DNA of 43,283 nucleotides from Oscillospiraceae bacterium (GCA_015066365.1 SVON01000014.1:1-43283); one strand, 5' to 3'. Counted from the stretch's first letter, positions 30,955 through 39,072 are shown. The notes: a model not told the origin generated them from the letters alone. Made by a program: numbers and translations.

Positions 30955-31086
30955 GGGGAAATGAACCGAAGGAGGGATTCTGAACCCTGGTTTTGCGCCG
31001 AGGTGATACGGGTCGGCAGTATCTGCGCGCAAAACCTTGCGAAAAGCCGTTGGCTTTTCGAGAGTTCAAACGCACAAACCTACAAC
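30955..31086. other. Non-coding stretch with two strong hairpins
   Basis: No gene seen. GGTTTTGCGC (30989-30998) pairs perfectly with GCGCAAAACC (31027-31036), enclosing 28 bases. Next to it CGAAAAGCC-GTT-GGCTTTTCG (31040-31060) is another perfect hairpin. Neither is followed by a T-run. Whether this is a transcribed RNA or an old repeat cannot be told from the sequence. Confidence 0.5.
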
Positions 31087-31125
31087 GAAAAAAGAAACAC
31101 CACCGGATGGTGGTGTTTCTTTTTT
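31087..31125 (-). terminator. Terminator after tRNA-Ser
   Basis: On the minus strand AAAGAAACACCACC-ATCC-GGTGGTGTTTCTTT followed by T-run, starting right after the encoded CCA of the tRNA. Confidence 0.93.
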
Positions 31126-31217
31126 TGGCGGAGATGGAGAGATTTGAACTCTCGCGGTGCTATTAACACCCTACCGCATTTCGAGTGCGGACCCTTCAGC
31201 CACTTGGGTACATCTCC
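31126..31217 (-). tRNA. tRNA-Ser (anticodon CGA)
   Basis: 92 nt with encoded CCA. Acceptor stem GGAGATG / CATCTCC, D-arm region TACCCAAGTGGCTGAAGGG, anticodon stem CCGCA / TGCGG with loop CTCGAAA giving anticodon CGA. It has a long class II variable arm and a T-arm with GAGAGTTCAAATCTCTC. The anticodon plus long variable arm identify serine, reading UCG codons. Own promoter (31231-31260) and terminator, so it is an independent unit. Confidence 0.97.
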
Positions 31218-31230
31218 ATAGAACGGGACT

Positions 31231-31260
31231 ATTATACCCGACCGCACCCGCATTTGTCAA
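31231..31260 (-). promoter_or_regulatory. Promoter of tRNA-Ser
   Basis: Read on the minus strand, TTGACA (31260-31255), an 18-bp spacer, and TATAAT (31236-31231). Perfect hexamers. Confidence 0.85.
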
Positions 31261-31311
31261 CCAAAAAAGGGGAGAATGTGCTCATATTCCTTAATAAATG
31301 CGCAAAAATTA

Positions 31312-31340
31312 TTGACAAGGGCGGGGGATTATGCTACACT
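31312..31340 (+). promoter_or_regulatory. Promoter of the lysine biosynthesis operon
   Basis: TTGACA at 31312-31317, a 17-bp spacer, and TACACT at 31335-31340. Transcription would start a few bases before the riboswitch. Confidence 0.85.
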
Positions 31341-31344
31341 CAAT

Positions 31345-31572
31345 CCAAGATAGAGGTGCATCGCGCCAACAGTACTCCACCGTGACCCGTTCGGGTGGTC
31401 GCCAAGACCGTGGGGGAAAGGGGCCGTTGCCGAAGTCGCCGCTGTGGCAGGCGGTGGGCTGGCAGTGCGGAGAACATCCGCCTTGTTGTCGCAGAAATGC
31501 GGAGCGCTATCCACCAATGACCCATACTGGAGTTGTGAGGGATAGCCGCGTTATGCTGCTGTCCTCTTTTTG
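31345..31572 (+). ncRNA. Lysine riboswitch (L box) with terminator
   Basis: The conserved AGAGGTGC near the 5' side (31352-31359) and the GAAAGGGGCC...GCCGAAG core around 31416-31435 are L-box hallmarks. The switch can be mapped. P1 pairs GATAG (31349-31353) with CTATC (31507-31511). The antiterminator pairs GCTATCC (31506-31512) with GGATAGC (31540-31546). The terminator pairs GGATAGC (31540-31546) with GCTGTCC (31558-31564), followed by TCTTTTT. Lysine binding should stabilise P1, free GGATAGC and terminate, so high lysine lowers dapA-ddh-lysA. Confidence 0.93.
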
Positions 31573-31596
31573 CGTTTATAGAAAGGAAGTTTTATT

Positions 31597-32484
31597 ATGA
31601 AAAACACCATCTTTACCGGCGCCGCTACCGCCATCGTCACCCCCATGACCGAGACCGGCGTGGATTATGAGCAGTTCGGTCGCCTGATCGATTGGCAGAT
31701 CGCCGAGGGCATCGACGCCATCGTGGTGGCCGGCACCACCGGCGAGGCCTCCACCCTGTCGGACGACGAGCACAAAGAGGTCATCCGCTATTGTGTGGAG
31801 CGGGTGGCAGGTCGCGTGCCGGTCATCGCCGGTACCGGCTCCAACGACACCGCCTATGCCATTGAACTGACCAAATACGCCGGTCAGGTGGGGGCGGATG
31901 CCGTCCTGCTGGTGACCCCCTATTACAACAAGGCCACCCAGAATGGGCTGATTAAGTTCTTCACCGACATCGCGGATGCCAGTTCGGTGCCCTGCATCCT
32001 GTACAACGTACCCAGCCGCACCGGGTGCAACATCGCCCCCGCCACCGTGGCGGCGTTGGCAGAGCACCCCAACATCGTGGGCATCAAGGAGGCCTCCGGC
32101 AACATCAGCCAGATCGCCCAGGTGGCCCATCTGTGCGGTGATAAGATCGACATCTATTCCGGCAACGACGACCAGATCGTGCCGGTGCTGTCCCTGGGCG
32201 GCAAGGGTGTTATCTCGGTGTTGTCCGATATTCTGCCCGCCGCCACCAGCAAGATGGTGCACGATTATCTCGATGGCAACACCGCCGCCGCCACCCAAAA
32301 GCAGTTGGAGCTGCTGCCGCTGGTGGATGCCCTGTTCAGCGAGGTCAACCCCATCCCGGTGAAGGCGGCTATCGCCAAGATGGGCTATGGCGAGAACTAC
32401 CTCCGCCTGCCCCTGACCCCCATGGAAGAGCAGAATGCCGAGAAACTGTTTGCGCTCATGCGTGAGCAAAATCTACTCGACTAA
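31597..32484 (+). CDS. dapA: 4-hydroxy-tetrahydrodipicolinate synthase
   Basis: 295 aa with GAAAGGAAG upstream. Condenses pyruvate with aspartate semialdehyde, the first committed step to meso-diaminopimelate and lysine. Active-site residues: Schiff-base K164 in VGIKEASG, Y136 in LYNVPSRTG, and T47-T48 in VAGTTGEAS. Full length for the family. First gene of dapA-ddh-lysA behind a lysine riboswitch. A 54-bp palindromic repeat separates it from ddh. No dapB is seen here. Confidence 0.97.
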   Translation: MKNTIFTGAATAIVTPMTETGVDYEQFGRLIDWQIAEGIDAIVVAGTTGEASTLSDDEHKEVIRYCVERVAGRVPVIAGTGSNDTAYAIELTKYAGQVGADAVLLVTPYYNKATQNGLIKFFTDIADASSVPCILYNVPSRTGCNIAPATVAALAEHPNIVGIKEASGNISQIAQVAHLCGDKIDIYSGNDDQIVPVLSLGGKGVISVLSDILPAATSKMVHDYLDGNTAAATQKQLELLPLVDALFSEVNPIPVKAAIAKMGYGENYLRLPLTPMEEQNAEKLFALMREQNLLD

Positions 32485-32498
32485 GTTCTAATAAACCC

Positions 32499-32552
32499 TG
32501 TAGGGGCCGATGCCCACATCGGCCCGGGACGGTGTAGGCACCGTCCCCTACA
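32499..32552. repeat. TGTAGGGG-type interspersed palindrome inside the lysine operon
   Basis: Runs from TGTAGGGG to CCCCTACA with two internal hairpins (GGGCCGATGCCCACATCGGCCC region and GACGGTG-TAGG-CACCGTC). It lies in the 111-bp dapA-ddh gap without a T-run, so it probably does not stop transcription but may affect mRNA stability. Confidence 0.78.
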
Positions 32553-32595
32553 TTTTCCATATACGCAAACTATGGATGCTAAGGAGTGATTTCTT

Positions 32596-33573
32596 ATGAA
32601 AATCGCCATTTACGGTTACGGCAACCTGGGACGGGGCGTAGAGTGCGCCCTGCACCAGAACCCGGATATGGAGCTGGTGGGTGTGTTTACCCGCCGTGAC
32701 CCCGCCACCGTCAAAACGGTGCTGGGTGCCCCGGTGTACCATATCTCCGACCTGCCCAGTTATAAGAACAATATTGACGTATTGATTCTGTGTGGTGGCT
32801 CCGCCACCGATCTGCCAGAGATGACCCCGGCGATGGCGGCAGACTTTAACGTGGTGGACAGCTTTGACACCCACGCCGCCATCCCTACCCATTTTGCTAA
32901 CGTGGATGCCGCTGCCAAAGCGGGTGGACACGTGGCGCTGATCTCCTGCGGTTGGGACCCGGGTATGTTCTCGGTGAATCGGCTGTATGCCTCCGCCATC
33001 CTGCCGCAGGGCAAGGACTACACCTTCTGGGGGCGCGGGGTCAGCCAGGGCCACTCCGACGCCATCCGCCGTATTGACGGGGTGGTGGATGCCCGGCAGT
33101 ATACCGTGCCCATCGATGCCGCCCTCGCGGCGGTGCGGTCGGGGGACAACCCGGAGCTGACCACCCGGCAGAAGCACCTGCGGGAGTGCTATGTGGTGGC
33201 GGCAGAGGGTGCCGACACCGCCCGCATTGAGCGGGTGATTAAGGAGATGCCCAACTACTTTGCCGATTACGACACCACCGTCACCTTTATCTCTGCTGAG
33301 GAGATGCAGAGGGAACACGCCGGCATTCCCCACGGTGGCTTTGTCATCCGTACCGGCGCCACCGGCAAGGAGCAGGAGCACAAGCACACCATCGAGTACA
33401 GCCTGAAGCTGGACTCCAACCCGGAGTTTACCGCCAGCGTGCTGGTGGCCTATGCCCGGGCGGTGTGCAAGGCCGCCAACCGGGGCGAGACCGGGTGCAA
33501 GACGGTGTTTGACATTCCCCCTGCCGACCTGTCCCCCCTGTCCGGCGAGGAACTGCGGGCTACGATGCTGTAA
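32596..33573 (+). CDS. ddh: meso-Diaminopimelate D-dehydrogenase
   Basis: 325 aa, the family's usual length, with AAGGAG ahead of the ATG. Reductively aminates L-2-amino-6-oxopimelate with ammonia and NADPH to give meso-DAP in one step, bypassing the acylated intermediates. Rossmann start AIYGYGNLGRGVE, then VFTRRDP, CGGSATDLPE, VDSFDTH, SCGWDPGMFS, WGRGVSQGHSDAIRRI and the C-terminal GFVIRTG and HTIEYSLKLDSNPEFT segments are all diagnostic. Sits between dapA and lysA, so the operon makes both cell-wall DAP and lysine. Confidence 0.96.
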   Translation: MKIAIYGYGNLGRGVECALHQNPDMELVGVFTRRDPATVKTVLGAPVYHISDLPSYKNNIDVLILCGGSATDLPEMTPAMAADFNVVDSFDTHAAIPTHFANVDAAAKAGGHVALISCGWDPGMFSVNRLYASAILPQGKDYTFWGRGVSQGHSDAIRRIDGVVDARQYTVPIDAALAAVRSGDNPELTTRQKHLRECYVVAAEGADTARIERVIKEMPNYFADYDTTVTFISAEEMQREHAGIPHGGFVIRTGATGKEQEHKHTIEYSLKLDSNPEFTASVLVAYARAVCKAANRGETGCKTVFDIPPADLSPLSGEELRATML

Positions 33574-33603
33574 GCAACCCCTAGCGAAAGGATTTTAATT
33601 CCC

Positions 33604-34917
33604 ATGGATTTTTCAAGAGATTTGATTTGTGAAAACCTGTCGGTCTGCGGTGACCACCTGCTGTTTGCGGGGCAGGACACCGCCGCCCTGGCAGAAAAGT
33701 ACGGCACCCCCCTCTACCTGATGGACGAGGAGCGCATCCGCAAGATGGCCCGGATCTACCGGGACACCCTGGCGGAGTGCTTTGGGGACAAGGGCCACGT
33801 CCTGTTTGCCTCCAAGGCCTGCTCCTTTAAGCGGATGTACGGGATCATGGCGGAAGAAGGTCTGTCGGTGGACGTGGTGTCCGGCGGCGAGATGACCACC
33901 GCCTATAAGGCCGGGTTCCCGATGGATAAGGTGTACTTCCACTCCAACAATAAGACCGATGCCGACATCGAACTGGCGCTGGATTACGGCGTGGGTTGCT
34001 TTGTGGTGGATCACCCCGAGGAACTGACCGCCATCAGCGAGATTGCCACCCGTCGTGGCGTCACCCAGCCGGTGATGCTGCGCATCACCCCCGGCATCGA
34101 CTGCCACACCTACGAGGCGGTGAACACCGGCAAGGCGGACTCCAAGTTCGGTTCGGCCATCGTCACCGGCGATGCCGCGAACATCACCTGGATGGCGTTG
34201 ACCTCTACCGGCGTGGAACTTAAGGGCTTCCATTGTCACATCGGTTCCCAACTCTTTGACTCCGAGGTGTATTTCGCCACCGTGGACGTGATGGTGGATT
34301 TCCTCAAGGATATGAAGGACACCTTCGGCTACGTCACCGAGAAGCTGGACATCGGTGGTGGTTATGGCGTGCGCTATACCGCCAACGACCCGGAGATCGA
34401 TATTGCCGCCAATATCCGTGCCGTTGCCGCCCGGATGAAAGAGAGAGTAGCCGAGGCCGGCATCGAGATGCCCCATATCTATATGGAGCCGGGGCGTTCC
34501 CTGGTGGCGGATGCGGGTCTGACCCTCTACACCGTGGGCGCGGTGAAGCGCATCGAGGGGTATAAAAACTACGTATCGGTGGACGGCGGTATGACCGACA
34601 ACCCCCGGTACGCCCTGTATCAGTCGGAGTATACGGTCCTGCCGGCAACCAAGATGACCGCCCACCGGGATATGATCGCCGACGTGGTGGGGCGCTGCTG
34701 TGAGAGCGGCGACATCATCCAGCCGGACGTGAAACTGCCCGGCGATATGAAGCGGGGCGATCTGGTGGCGGTGCTGACCACCGGCGCCTATAACTATTCT
34801 ATGGCCTCTAACTACAACCGCATCCCCCGCCCGCCGGTGGTGATGCTCCGGGATGGCGAAAGCTACGTGGCGGTCCGCCGGGAAACCTATGAGGACATTG
34901 TCCGTTTGGATGAGTGA
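33604..34917 (+). CDS. lysA: Diaminopimelate decarboxylase
   Basis: 437 aa, with AAAGGA 11 bases before the ATG. PLP enzyme that decarboxylates meso-DAP to L-lysine, the last step. Fold type III motifs: PLP lysine in HVLFASKACSFKRMY, VVSGGEM, HSNNKTDADIELAL, GFHCHIGSQLFD, LDIGGGYGVRY, EPGRSLVADAG, GMTDNPRYALY, and the CESGDII motif near the C-terminus. Last gene of the riboswitch-controlled operon. A bidirectional terminator separates it from serA. Confidence 0.97.
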   Translation: MDFSRDLICENLSVCGDHLLFAGQDTAALAEKYGTPLYLMDEERIRKMARIYRDTLAECFGDKGHVLFASKACSFKRMYGIMAEEGLSVDVVSGGEMTTAYKAGFPMDKVYFHSNNKTDADIELALDYGVGCFVVDHPEELTAISEIATRRGVTQPVMLRITPGIDCHTYEAVNTGKADSKFGSAIVTGDAANITWMALTSTGVELKGFHCHIGSQLFDSEVYFATVDVMVDFLKDMKDTFGYVTEKLDIGGGYGVRYTANDPEIDIAANIRAVAARMKERVAEAGIEMPHIYMEPGRSLVADAGLTLYTVGAVKRIEGYKNYVSVDGGMTDNPRYALYQSEYTVLPATKMTAHRDMIADVVGRCCESGDIIQPDVKLPGDMKRGDLVAVLTTGAYNYSMASNYNRIPRPPVVMLRDGESYVAVRRETYEDIVRLDE

Positions 34918-34926
34918 TAAAGATAA

Positions 34927-34962
34927 CAAAAAGAGCCTACCCGTGAGGGTAGGCTCTTTTTG
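34927..34962. terminator. Bidirectional terminator between lysA and serA
   Basis: CAAAAAGAGCCTACCC and GGGTAGGCTCTTTTTG form a perfect stem with a GTGA loop, A-run and T-run on the two sides. Confidence 0.95.
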
Positions 34963-34999
34963 TGTAGAGGAAAAATAGAATGAGGTAATTCGTAAGGTT

Positions 35000-36157
35000 T
35001 TACAGCACCCGCACCCGGATGATGCCGTCGATGGCGGCGATCTTGTCGGTCACGTCGTCGGCCACGGCGCCCACGATATCCAGCACCGTATAGGCCAGGT
35101 CTTTGCGGGATTTGTTGGTCATAGACTCGATGTTGACGCCGCAGGCGGACACCACCGAGGAGATCTGGGCCAGCATATGGGGGATGTTCTTATGCAGCAC
35201 GCATACGCGCACGTCGCCTACGCGAGGGACGTTCACGTCCGGGAAGTTGACCGAATTGATGATGTTGCCGTCCTCCAGATAGGCTTTCAGTTGGTTGGCG
35301 GCCATCACGGCACAGTTGTCCTCGCTCTCGGGGGTGGAGGCGCCCAGGTGGGGGATGGCCACCACGTTCTCCACACCCAGCATCTCGTCGGTGGGGAAGT
35401 CCACCACGTAGGTGGCTACCTTGCCCGCCGCCAGAGCGGCCAGCATGGCGTCGCTATCCACCAACCCTGCACGGGAGAAGTTGAGGATCCGCACGCCGTC
35501 CTTCATGGCGGCGAAGGCGGCCTCGTTCAGCATCCCCTTGGTGTCCGGCACCAACGGCACGTGGACGGTGATGTAATCGCATTCCGCGTAGATCTCATCC
35601 AAGGTATTGGCGTGGTGGATGTGGCGGGACAGCTTCCAGGCCGCGTCCACCGACAGATAGGGGTCGTAACCGTAGACGTCCATACCCAGCGCCACGGCGG
35701 CGTTAGCCACCAGCACGCCGATGGCGCCCAAGCCGATAACGCCCAGCTTCTTGCCCAGCAGCTCCGGACCGGCATAGGCGGATTTGCCTTTCTCCACCAG
35801 CTTGCCTACCGCGTCGCCCTCCCCCTTGAGGGTCTGGGCCCACTGGATGCCGTCTACAACTTTACGGGAGGCCAGGAACAGACCCGCCAGCACCAACTCT
35901 TTCACGGCGTTGGCGTTGGCACCGGGGGTGTTGAACACCACGATGCCCTGGCCGCTGCACTTATCGATCGGGATGTTGTTGACACCGGCACCGGCGCGGG
36001 CGATACCCAGCAGGGTGTCCGGCAGATCCATCTCGTGCATGGCCGCCGACCGGACCAGCACGCCGGCGGCGTTCTCCATCTGGTCGGTGACGGTGTAAGC
36101 CGCCCCCAAGCGGTCGGTACCGCAGGCGGCAATTTTATTTAACGTGCAAATGTTCAT
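35000..36157 (-). CDS. serA: D-3-phosphoglycerate dehydrogenase with C-terminal ACT domain
   Basis: 385 aa. Oxidises 3-phosphoglycerate to 3-phosphohydroxypyruvate, the first step of serine synthesis. Motifs: RAGAGVNNIPID, the NAD-binding GVIGLGAIGVLVANAA, YDPYLS, TVHVPLVPDTKGMLN, the catalytic-region FSRAGLVDSDAMLAAL and PHLGASTPESEDN with the active-site His. The last ~75 residues are a single ACT domain (VCVLHKNIPHMLAQISSVVS), a likely serine-sensing regulatory module, as in the shorter SerA type. The start codon overlaps the serC stop (TAATG), so the two are translationally coupled. Confidence 0.96.
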   Translation of the reverse strand: MNICTLNKIAACGTDRLGAAYTVTDQMENAAGVLVRSAAMHEMDLPDTLLGIARAGAGVNNIPIDKCSGQGIVVFNTPGANANAVKELVLAGLFLASRKVVDGIQWAQTLKGEGDAVGKLVEKGKSAYAGPELLGKKLGVIGLGAIGVLVANAAVALGMDVYGYDPYLSVDAAWKLSRHIHHANTLDEIYAECDYITVHVPLVPDTKGMLNEAAFAAMKDGVRILNFSRAGLVDSDAMLAALAAGKVATYVVDFPTDEMLGVENVVAIPHLGASTPESEDNCAVMAANQLKAYLEDGNIINSVNFPDVNVPRVGDVRVCVLHKNIPHMLAQISSVVSACGVNIESMTNKSRKDLAYTVLDIVGAVADDVTDKIAAIDGIIRVRVL

Positions 36158-37242
36158 TAGGCATTCTCCTCTTCAAACTTCTGCATAAAGGCCACCAGTT
36201 TTTCTACACCCTCCAATGGCATAGCGTTATAAATGGAGGCGCGCATACCGCCTACCGAGCGGTGACCCTTCAGGTTGACAAAGCCGGCGGCGGTGGACTC
36301 TTTGACAAACTTTAAGTCCAGCTCGTCGTTGCCGGTGATAAAGGGCACATTCATCAGCGAGCGATCCTCCGGCACCACGGTACCCTTAAACAGCTTGGAA
36401 TTGTCCAGGAAGTCGTACAGTAGCTTGGCTTTCTTTTCGTTCAGCTCCTGCATCTTCTCCAGACCGCCGAAATTCTCCTTGATCCACTCCAACACCAGTT
36501 TCATCACGTAGATGGTGTAGCAGGGCGGGGTGTTGAACATAGAGCCGTTGTCGGCGTGGGTCTGATAGTTGAACATCGTCGGGGTGATGTCCATAGCCTT
36601 GCCGATGAGATCCTCTCGGATGATGACCACGGTGACACCGGAGGGGGCCATATTCTTCTGGGCACCGGCATACAGAACGCCGAACTTGGTTACGTCGATG
36701 GGCTTCGACAGCACGCAGGAGGAGATGTCCGCCACCAGCGGCACGTCACCGGTGTCCGGCAGCTCGTGGTAGACGGTGCCGTAGATGGTGTTGTTCATAC
36801 AGATGTGGACGTAGTCCGCGTCGGGACGGAAATCGTCACGGGTCAACTTGGGGATGTAGGAGAAGGTCTTATCCTCAGAGGAGGCCACCGCCTTGGCGTC
36901 GCCGTAGCGGGCCGCTTCCTTAAAGGCCTTTTTGGCCCACTGACCGGTGACGATGTAATCCGCCTTGCCGGAGCCGGTCATCAGGTTCAGGGGCACCATC
37001 GCGAACTGGGATGAAGCACCACCCTGCAGGAACAATACTTTGTAGTTCTCGGGGATGTTCATGATCTCGCGCAGCAGGGCTTCGGCCTTGTCGATAATGC
37101 TCTGGTACACCTTAGATCGATGAGACATCTCCATCACTGACTGACCGGAACCTTCGTAGTCCAGCATCTCAGCGGCGGCCTTTTCCAGCACTGCCTCGGG
37201 CAGCATGGAAGGGCCGGCAGAAAAATTGTACACTCTTGCCAT
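36157..37242 (-). CDS. serC: Phosphoserine aminotransferase
   Basis: 361 aa with GGAGGA seven bases before the ATG. PLP-dependent transfer of the glutamate amino group to phosphohydroxypyruvate, the second step of serine synthesis. Begins VYNFSAGPSMLPEAVLEKA, the family signature. The PLP lysine is in YAGAQKNMAPSGVT, with LQGGASSQFAMVP, NNTIYGTVY, ADISSCVLS and the C-terminal VGGMRASIYNAM. Works directly with the downstream serA. The final phosphatase serB is not in the window. Strong promoter at 37333-37361 and a ~85-nt leader. Confidence 0.97.
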   Translation of the reverse strand: MARVYNFSAGPSMLPEAVLEKAAAEMLDYEGSGQSVMEMSHRSKVYQSIIDKAEALLREIMNIPENYKVLFLQGGASSQFAMVPLNLMTGSGKADYIVTGQWAKKAFKEAARYGDAKAVASSEDKTFSYIPKLTRDDFRPDADYVHICMNNTIYGTVYHELPDTGDVPLVADISSCVLSKPIDVTKFGVLYAGAQKNMAPSGVTVVIIREDLIGKAMDITPTMFNYQTHADNGSMFNTPPCYTIYVMKLVLEWIKENFGGLEKMQELNEKKAKLLYDFLDNSKLFKGTVVPEDRSLMNVPFITGNDELDLKFVKESTAAGFVNLKGHRSVGGMRASIYNAMPLEGVEKLVAFMQKFEEENA

Positions 37243-37332
37243 GTCTCATTCCTCCAAAACTTATTATTTTACTCTCCCGCGGCGGGGGAAAGCTCCTCTA
37301 TTTTTACGTTGCCGCAGGAGATGTTAGAACGC

Positions 37333-37361
37333 ATTATACTCCTATCACTTTAAAATGTCAA
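37333..37361 (-). promoter_or_regulatory. Promoter of the serC-serA operon
   Basis: Read on the minus strand, TTGACA (37361-37356), a 17-bp spacer, and TATAAT (37338-37333), a consensus promoter. Confidence 0.88.
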
Positions 37362-37433
37362 TGCTTTAACGCTAAAAAGTGTAAAAGTTTGTTAAAATTT
37401 TTACAAGTTGCAGGTTTTCGGTGCTTTTTGCGT

Positions 37434-37613
37434 GGGGCGGATCGAAAAATCCGCCTCTACGGAGTTACCCTCCGAGGAGGGATAGAGCGAAGGCTCACTC
37501 CTGAGGGCTGATTTCCCCCGATAGCGGGGGAAAATGTCGCGAAGCGACAAAGAGGGGGCCGCTTCGCGGCGAGCGAGCTGGCACGGTGTAAGCCGTGACT
37601 GAGGGAGTAAATC
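37434..37613. repeat. Interspersed palindromic repeats between serC and the zinc-ribbon gene
   Basis: First GGGGCGGAT-CGAAAA-ATCCGCC (37434-37460), a half-form of the TGTAGGGG family. Then a longer element (37462-37613) made of hairpins such as CCTCCGAGGAGG, TTTCCCCC-GATAGC-GGGGGAAA, GTCGC-GAA-GCGAC, GCCGC-TTC-GCGGC and CACGG-TGTAAG-CCGTG, ending GACTGAGGGAGT. It stops right before the -35 box at 37614. This fills most of the 430-bp gap; no gene is seen. Confidence 0.75.
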
Positions 37614-37642
37614 TTGACAACCCTGGGTGCGGGCAGTATACT
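37614..37642 (+). promoter_or_regulatory. Promoter of the 37673 gene
   Basis: TTGACA at 37614-37619, a 17-bp spacer, and TATACT at 37637-37642. Confidence 0.85.
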
Positions 37643-37672
37643 GGAAATATCAAACAGCAAGGAGGAAACGGG

Positions 37673-38122
37673 ATGTTTAAAAATGTTGGCCGTACCATCA
37701 AAAAGGTGGCTAAATGGGTGTTTGCGATTCAGTGCTTTGTCGTGCTGGTAGTAGGCTTTGAATTAATGAGACAGGATGACGACCTGGCGGGCTGGGGACT
37801 ACTATTATGGATTGTAGGACCGTTGGTTGCGTGGTTGTCGTCGTTGCTGCTCTACGGTTTTGGCGAAATTGTGGATACTGCCATTATTAACCGAAAACCT
37901 CAGTCGGAGAAAAAAGAGGTAGAGAAAAATGAGTATACTCCGCGTCCGGATGTGTTTTATCCTATTTCTATAGATGGGGCTGAATCCAAAGAAAGCATTC
38001 CTACAGAAGAAGGCTCCTACGTGGATGCGGTCTGCCCCTACTGTCAAGAACCCCTTTCTTTCTCAAAGGAAACTAAAGAGGCGCTTTGTCCCAATTGTCT
38101 TCACACATTTGACCTAAAATAA
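37673..38122 (+). CDS. Small membrane protein with C-terminal zinc ribbon
   Basis: 149 aa from the ATG at 37673 (AAGGAGGAAA site). Earlier in-frame starts overlap the promoter. Two TM helices near 14-32 and 41-63, then a charged linker (KPQSEKKEVEKNEY) and a C-terminal Cys4 knuckle: C121 and C124 in CPYC, C139 and C142 in CPNC. No family recognised. The layout, a membrane hairpin with a cytosolic zinc ribbon, is common in small unnamed Firmicutes proteins. Codon use is less GC-rich than in neighbours, possibly a recent or weakly expressed gene. Confidence 0.8.
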   Translation: MFKNVGRTIKKVAKWVFAIQCFVVLVVGFELMRQDDDLAGWGLLLWIVGPLVAWLSSLLLYGFGEIVDTAIINRKPQSEKKEVEKNEYTPRPDVFYPISIDGAESKESIPTEEGSYVDAVCPYCQEPLSFSKETKEALCPNCLHTFDLK

Positions 38123-38160
38123 AAAAGAGGGTCTGTGGCGTTGCCACAGACCCTCTTTTT
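38121..38160. terminator. Bidirectional terminator between the zinc-ribbon gene and degV
   Basis: AAAAAGAGGGTCTGTGGC and GCCACAGACCCTCTTTTT form an 18-bp perfect stem with a 3-base loop. Confidence 0.95.
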
Positions 38161-38170
38161 ATACCAATTA

Positions 38171-39025
38171 TTACTTCCGGACAAACAGGATGCCCAGGGT
38201 GTTGGGGCCGCAGTGGGAGGAGATGGTGCAACCGGCGCGGGTCACGTAGATCTCGTCAAACTGCATATATTTGCCGATGGCGGCACGCACCAGGTCAATG
38301 CGCTCCTGGGCGATGCCGGCGTGGGTGATAAAGATGCGGTCCTGGCGGATGTCATCGCGGCCTTCCAGACGGTCCTTGACGTAGTCCTCCAGCACCCGCT
38401 CCAGGGTGCCGCGGTATTTCTTGCTGACCCCCATTTTGCCGCCCTCGTTGGACACCTCGATGCAGGGCTTGAGCTTCAGCACGTTGGCGCCCAGCATAGC
38501 CACGGCGGAGCAACGGCCACCCTTGTGCAGAAACTCCAGGTTATCCACGATAAAACTGGCCTCTACCTTTTGGGTCAGGGCCTGCACCTCTTCGGCAATC
38601 TGCGCCACCGGCATCCCGGCGGCGATGCGGTCGCCTGCGGCCATTACGGTAAGGCCGAAGCCGGTGGACAGGCTGTTGGAGTCGACCACGTACAGACCCT
38701 CGGTCTCCATAGCCGCCAGACGGAAGGAGTTGTAGGTGGTGGACAGACCGGAGCCCAGGGTGACGCACAGCACGTCGTTGCCCGCCTCGATATAGGGGGT
38801 GACGAACTCCAGCACCTCATCCATATTCAGCGCCGCCGTCTTGGGCAGCACCTTGTGCTCGTGGTAGTAGTCATAGATGGCGTCGGGGTTGATGTCCACG
38901 CCGTCCAAATAGCTGTTTTCTTCCAGATTGACGTGCATCGGCAGAATCTTTACCTGATATTTTTCAATCAGTTCTGCGCTCAGGTCACAGGTACTGTCGG
39001 CACACAGAATAATCGGTTTTGCCAT
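38171..39025 (-). CDS. DegV-family fatty-acid-binding protein
   Basis: 284 aa from the ATG at 39025. The 62-codon upstream frame crosses the promoter and is rejected. DegV/FakB proteins bind a fatty acid and, in FakAB systems, present it to the FakA kinase for phosphorylation. Motifs: IILCADSTCDLS, a DSTCDL signature, ILPMHVNLEENSYLDGVD, KTAALN (the T-S-x-P-type loop, with Ala here), VTLGSGLSTTYNS, VVDSNSLSTGFGL and FLHKGGRCSAVAML. No fakA nearby. Ribosome site AAAGGACG is weak and ~12 bases away. Confidence 0.93.
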   Translation of the reverse strand: MAKPIILCADSTCDLSAELIEKYQVKILPMHVNLEENSYLDGVDINPDAIYDYYHEHKVLPKTAALNMDEVLEFVTPYIEAGNDVLCVTLGSGLSTTYNSFRLAAMETEGLYVVDSNSLSTGFGLTVMAAGDRIAAGMPVAQIAEEVQALTQKVEASFIVDNLEFLHKGGRCSAVAMLGANVLKLKPCIEVSNEGGKMGVSKKYRGTLERVLEDYVKDRLEGRDDIRQDRIFITHAGIAQERIDLVRAAIGKYMQFDEIYVTRAGCTISSHCGPNTLGILFVRK

Positions 39026-39072
39026 AGGTAAAATCGTCCTTTCCAGTTGATAATCGTATGACTTCGCCGGAT

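Noticed and set aside
33613-34929. 438-codon frame antisense to lysA
   Set aside because: Shadow; His/Gly-rich composition typical of antisense reading of GC-rich genes.
37243-37332. T-box or serine-responsive leader ahead of serC
   Set aside because: The ~85-nt leader is too short for a T-box, has no specifier-loop or T-box sequence and no terminator.
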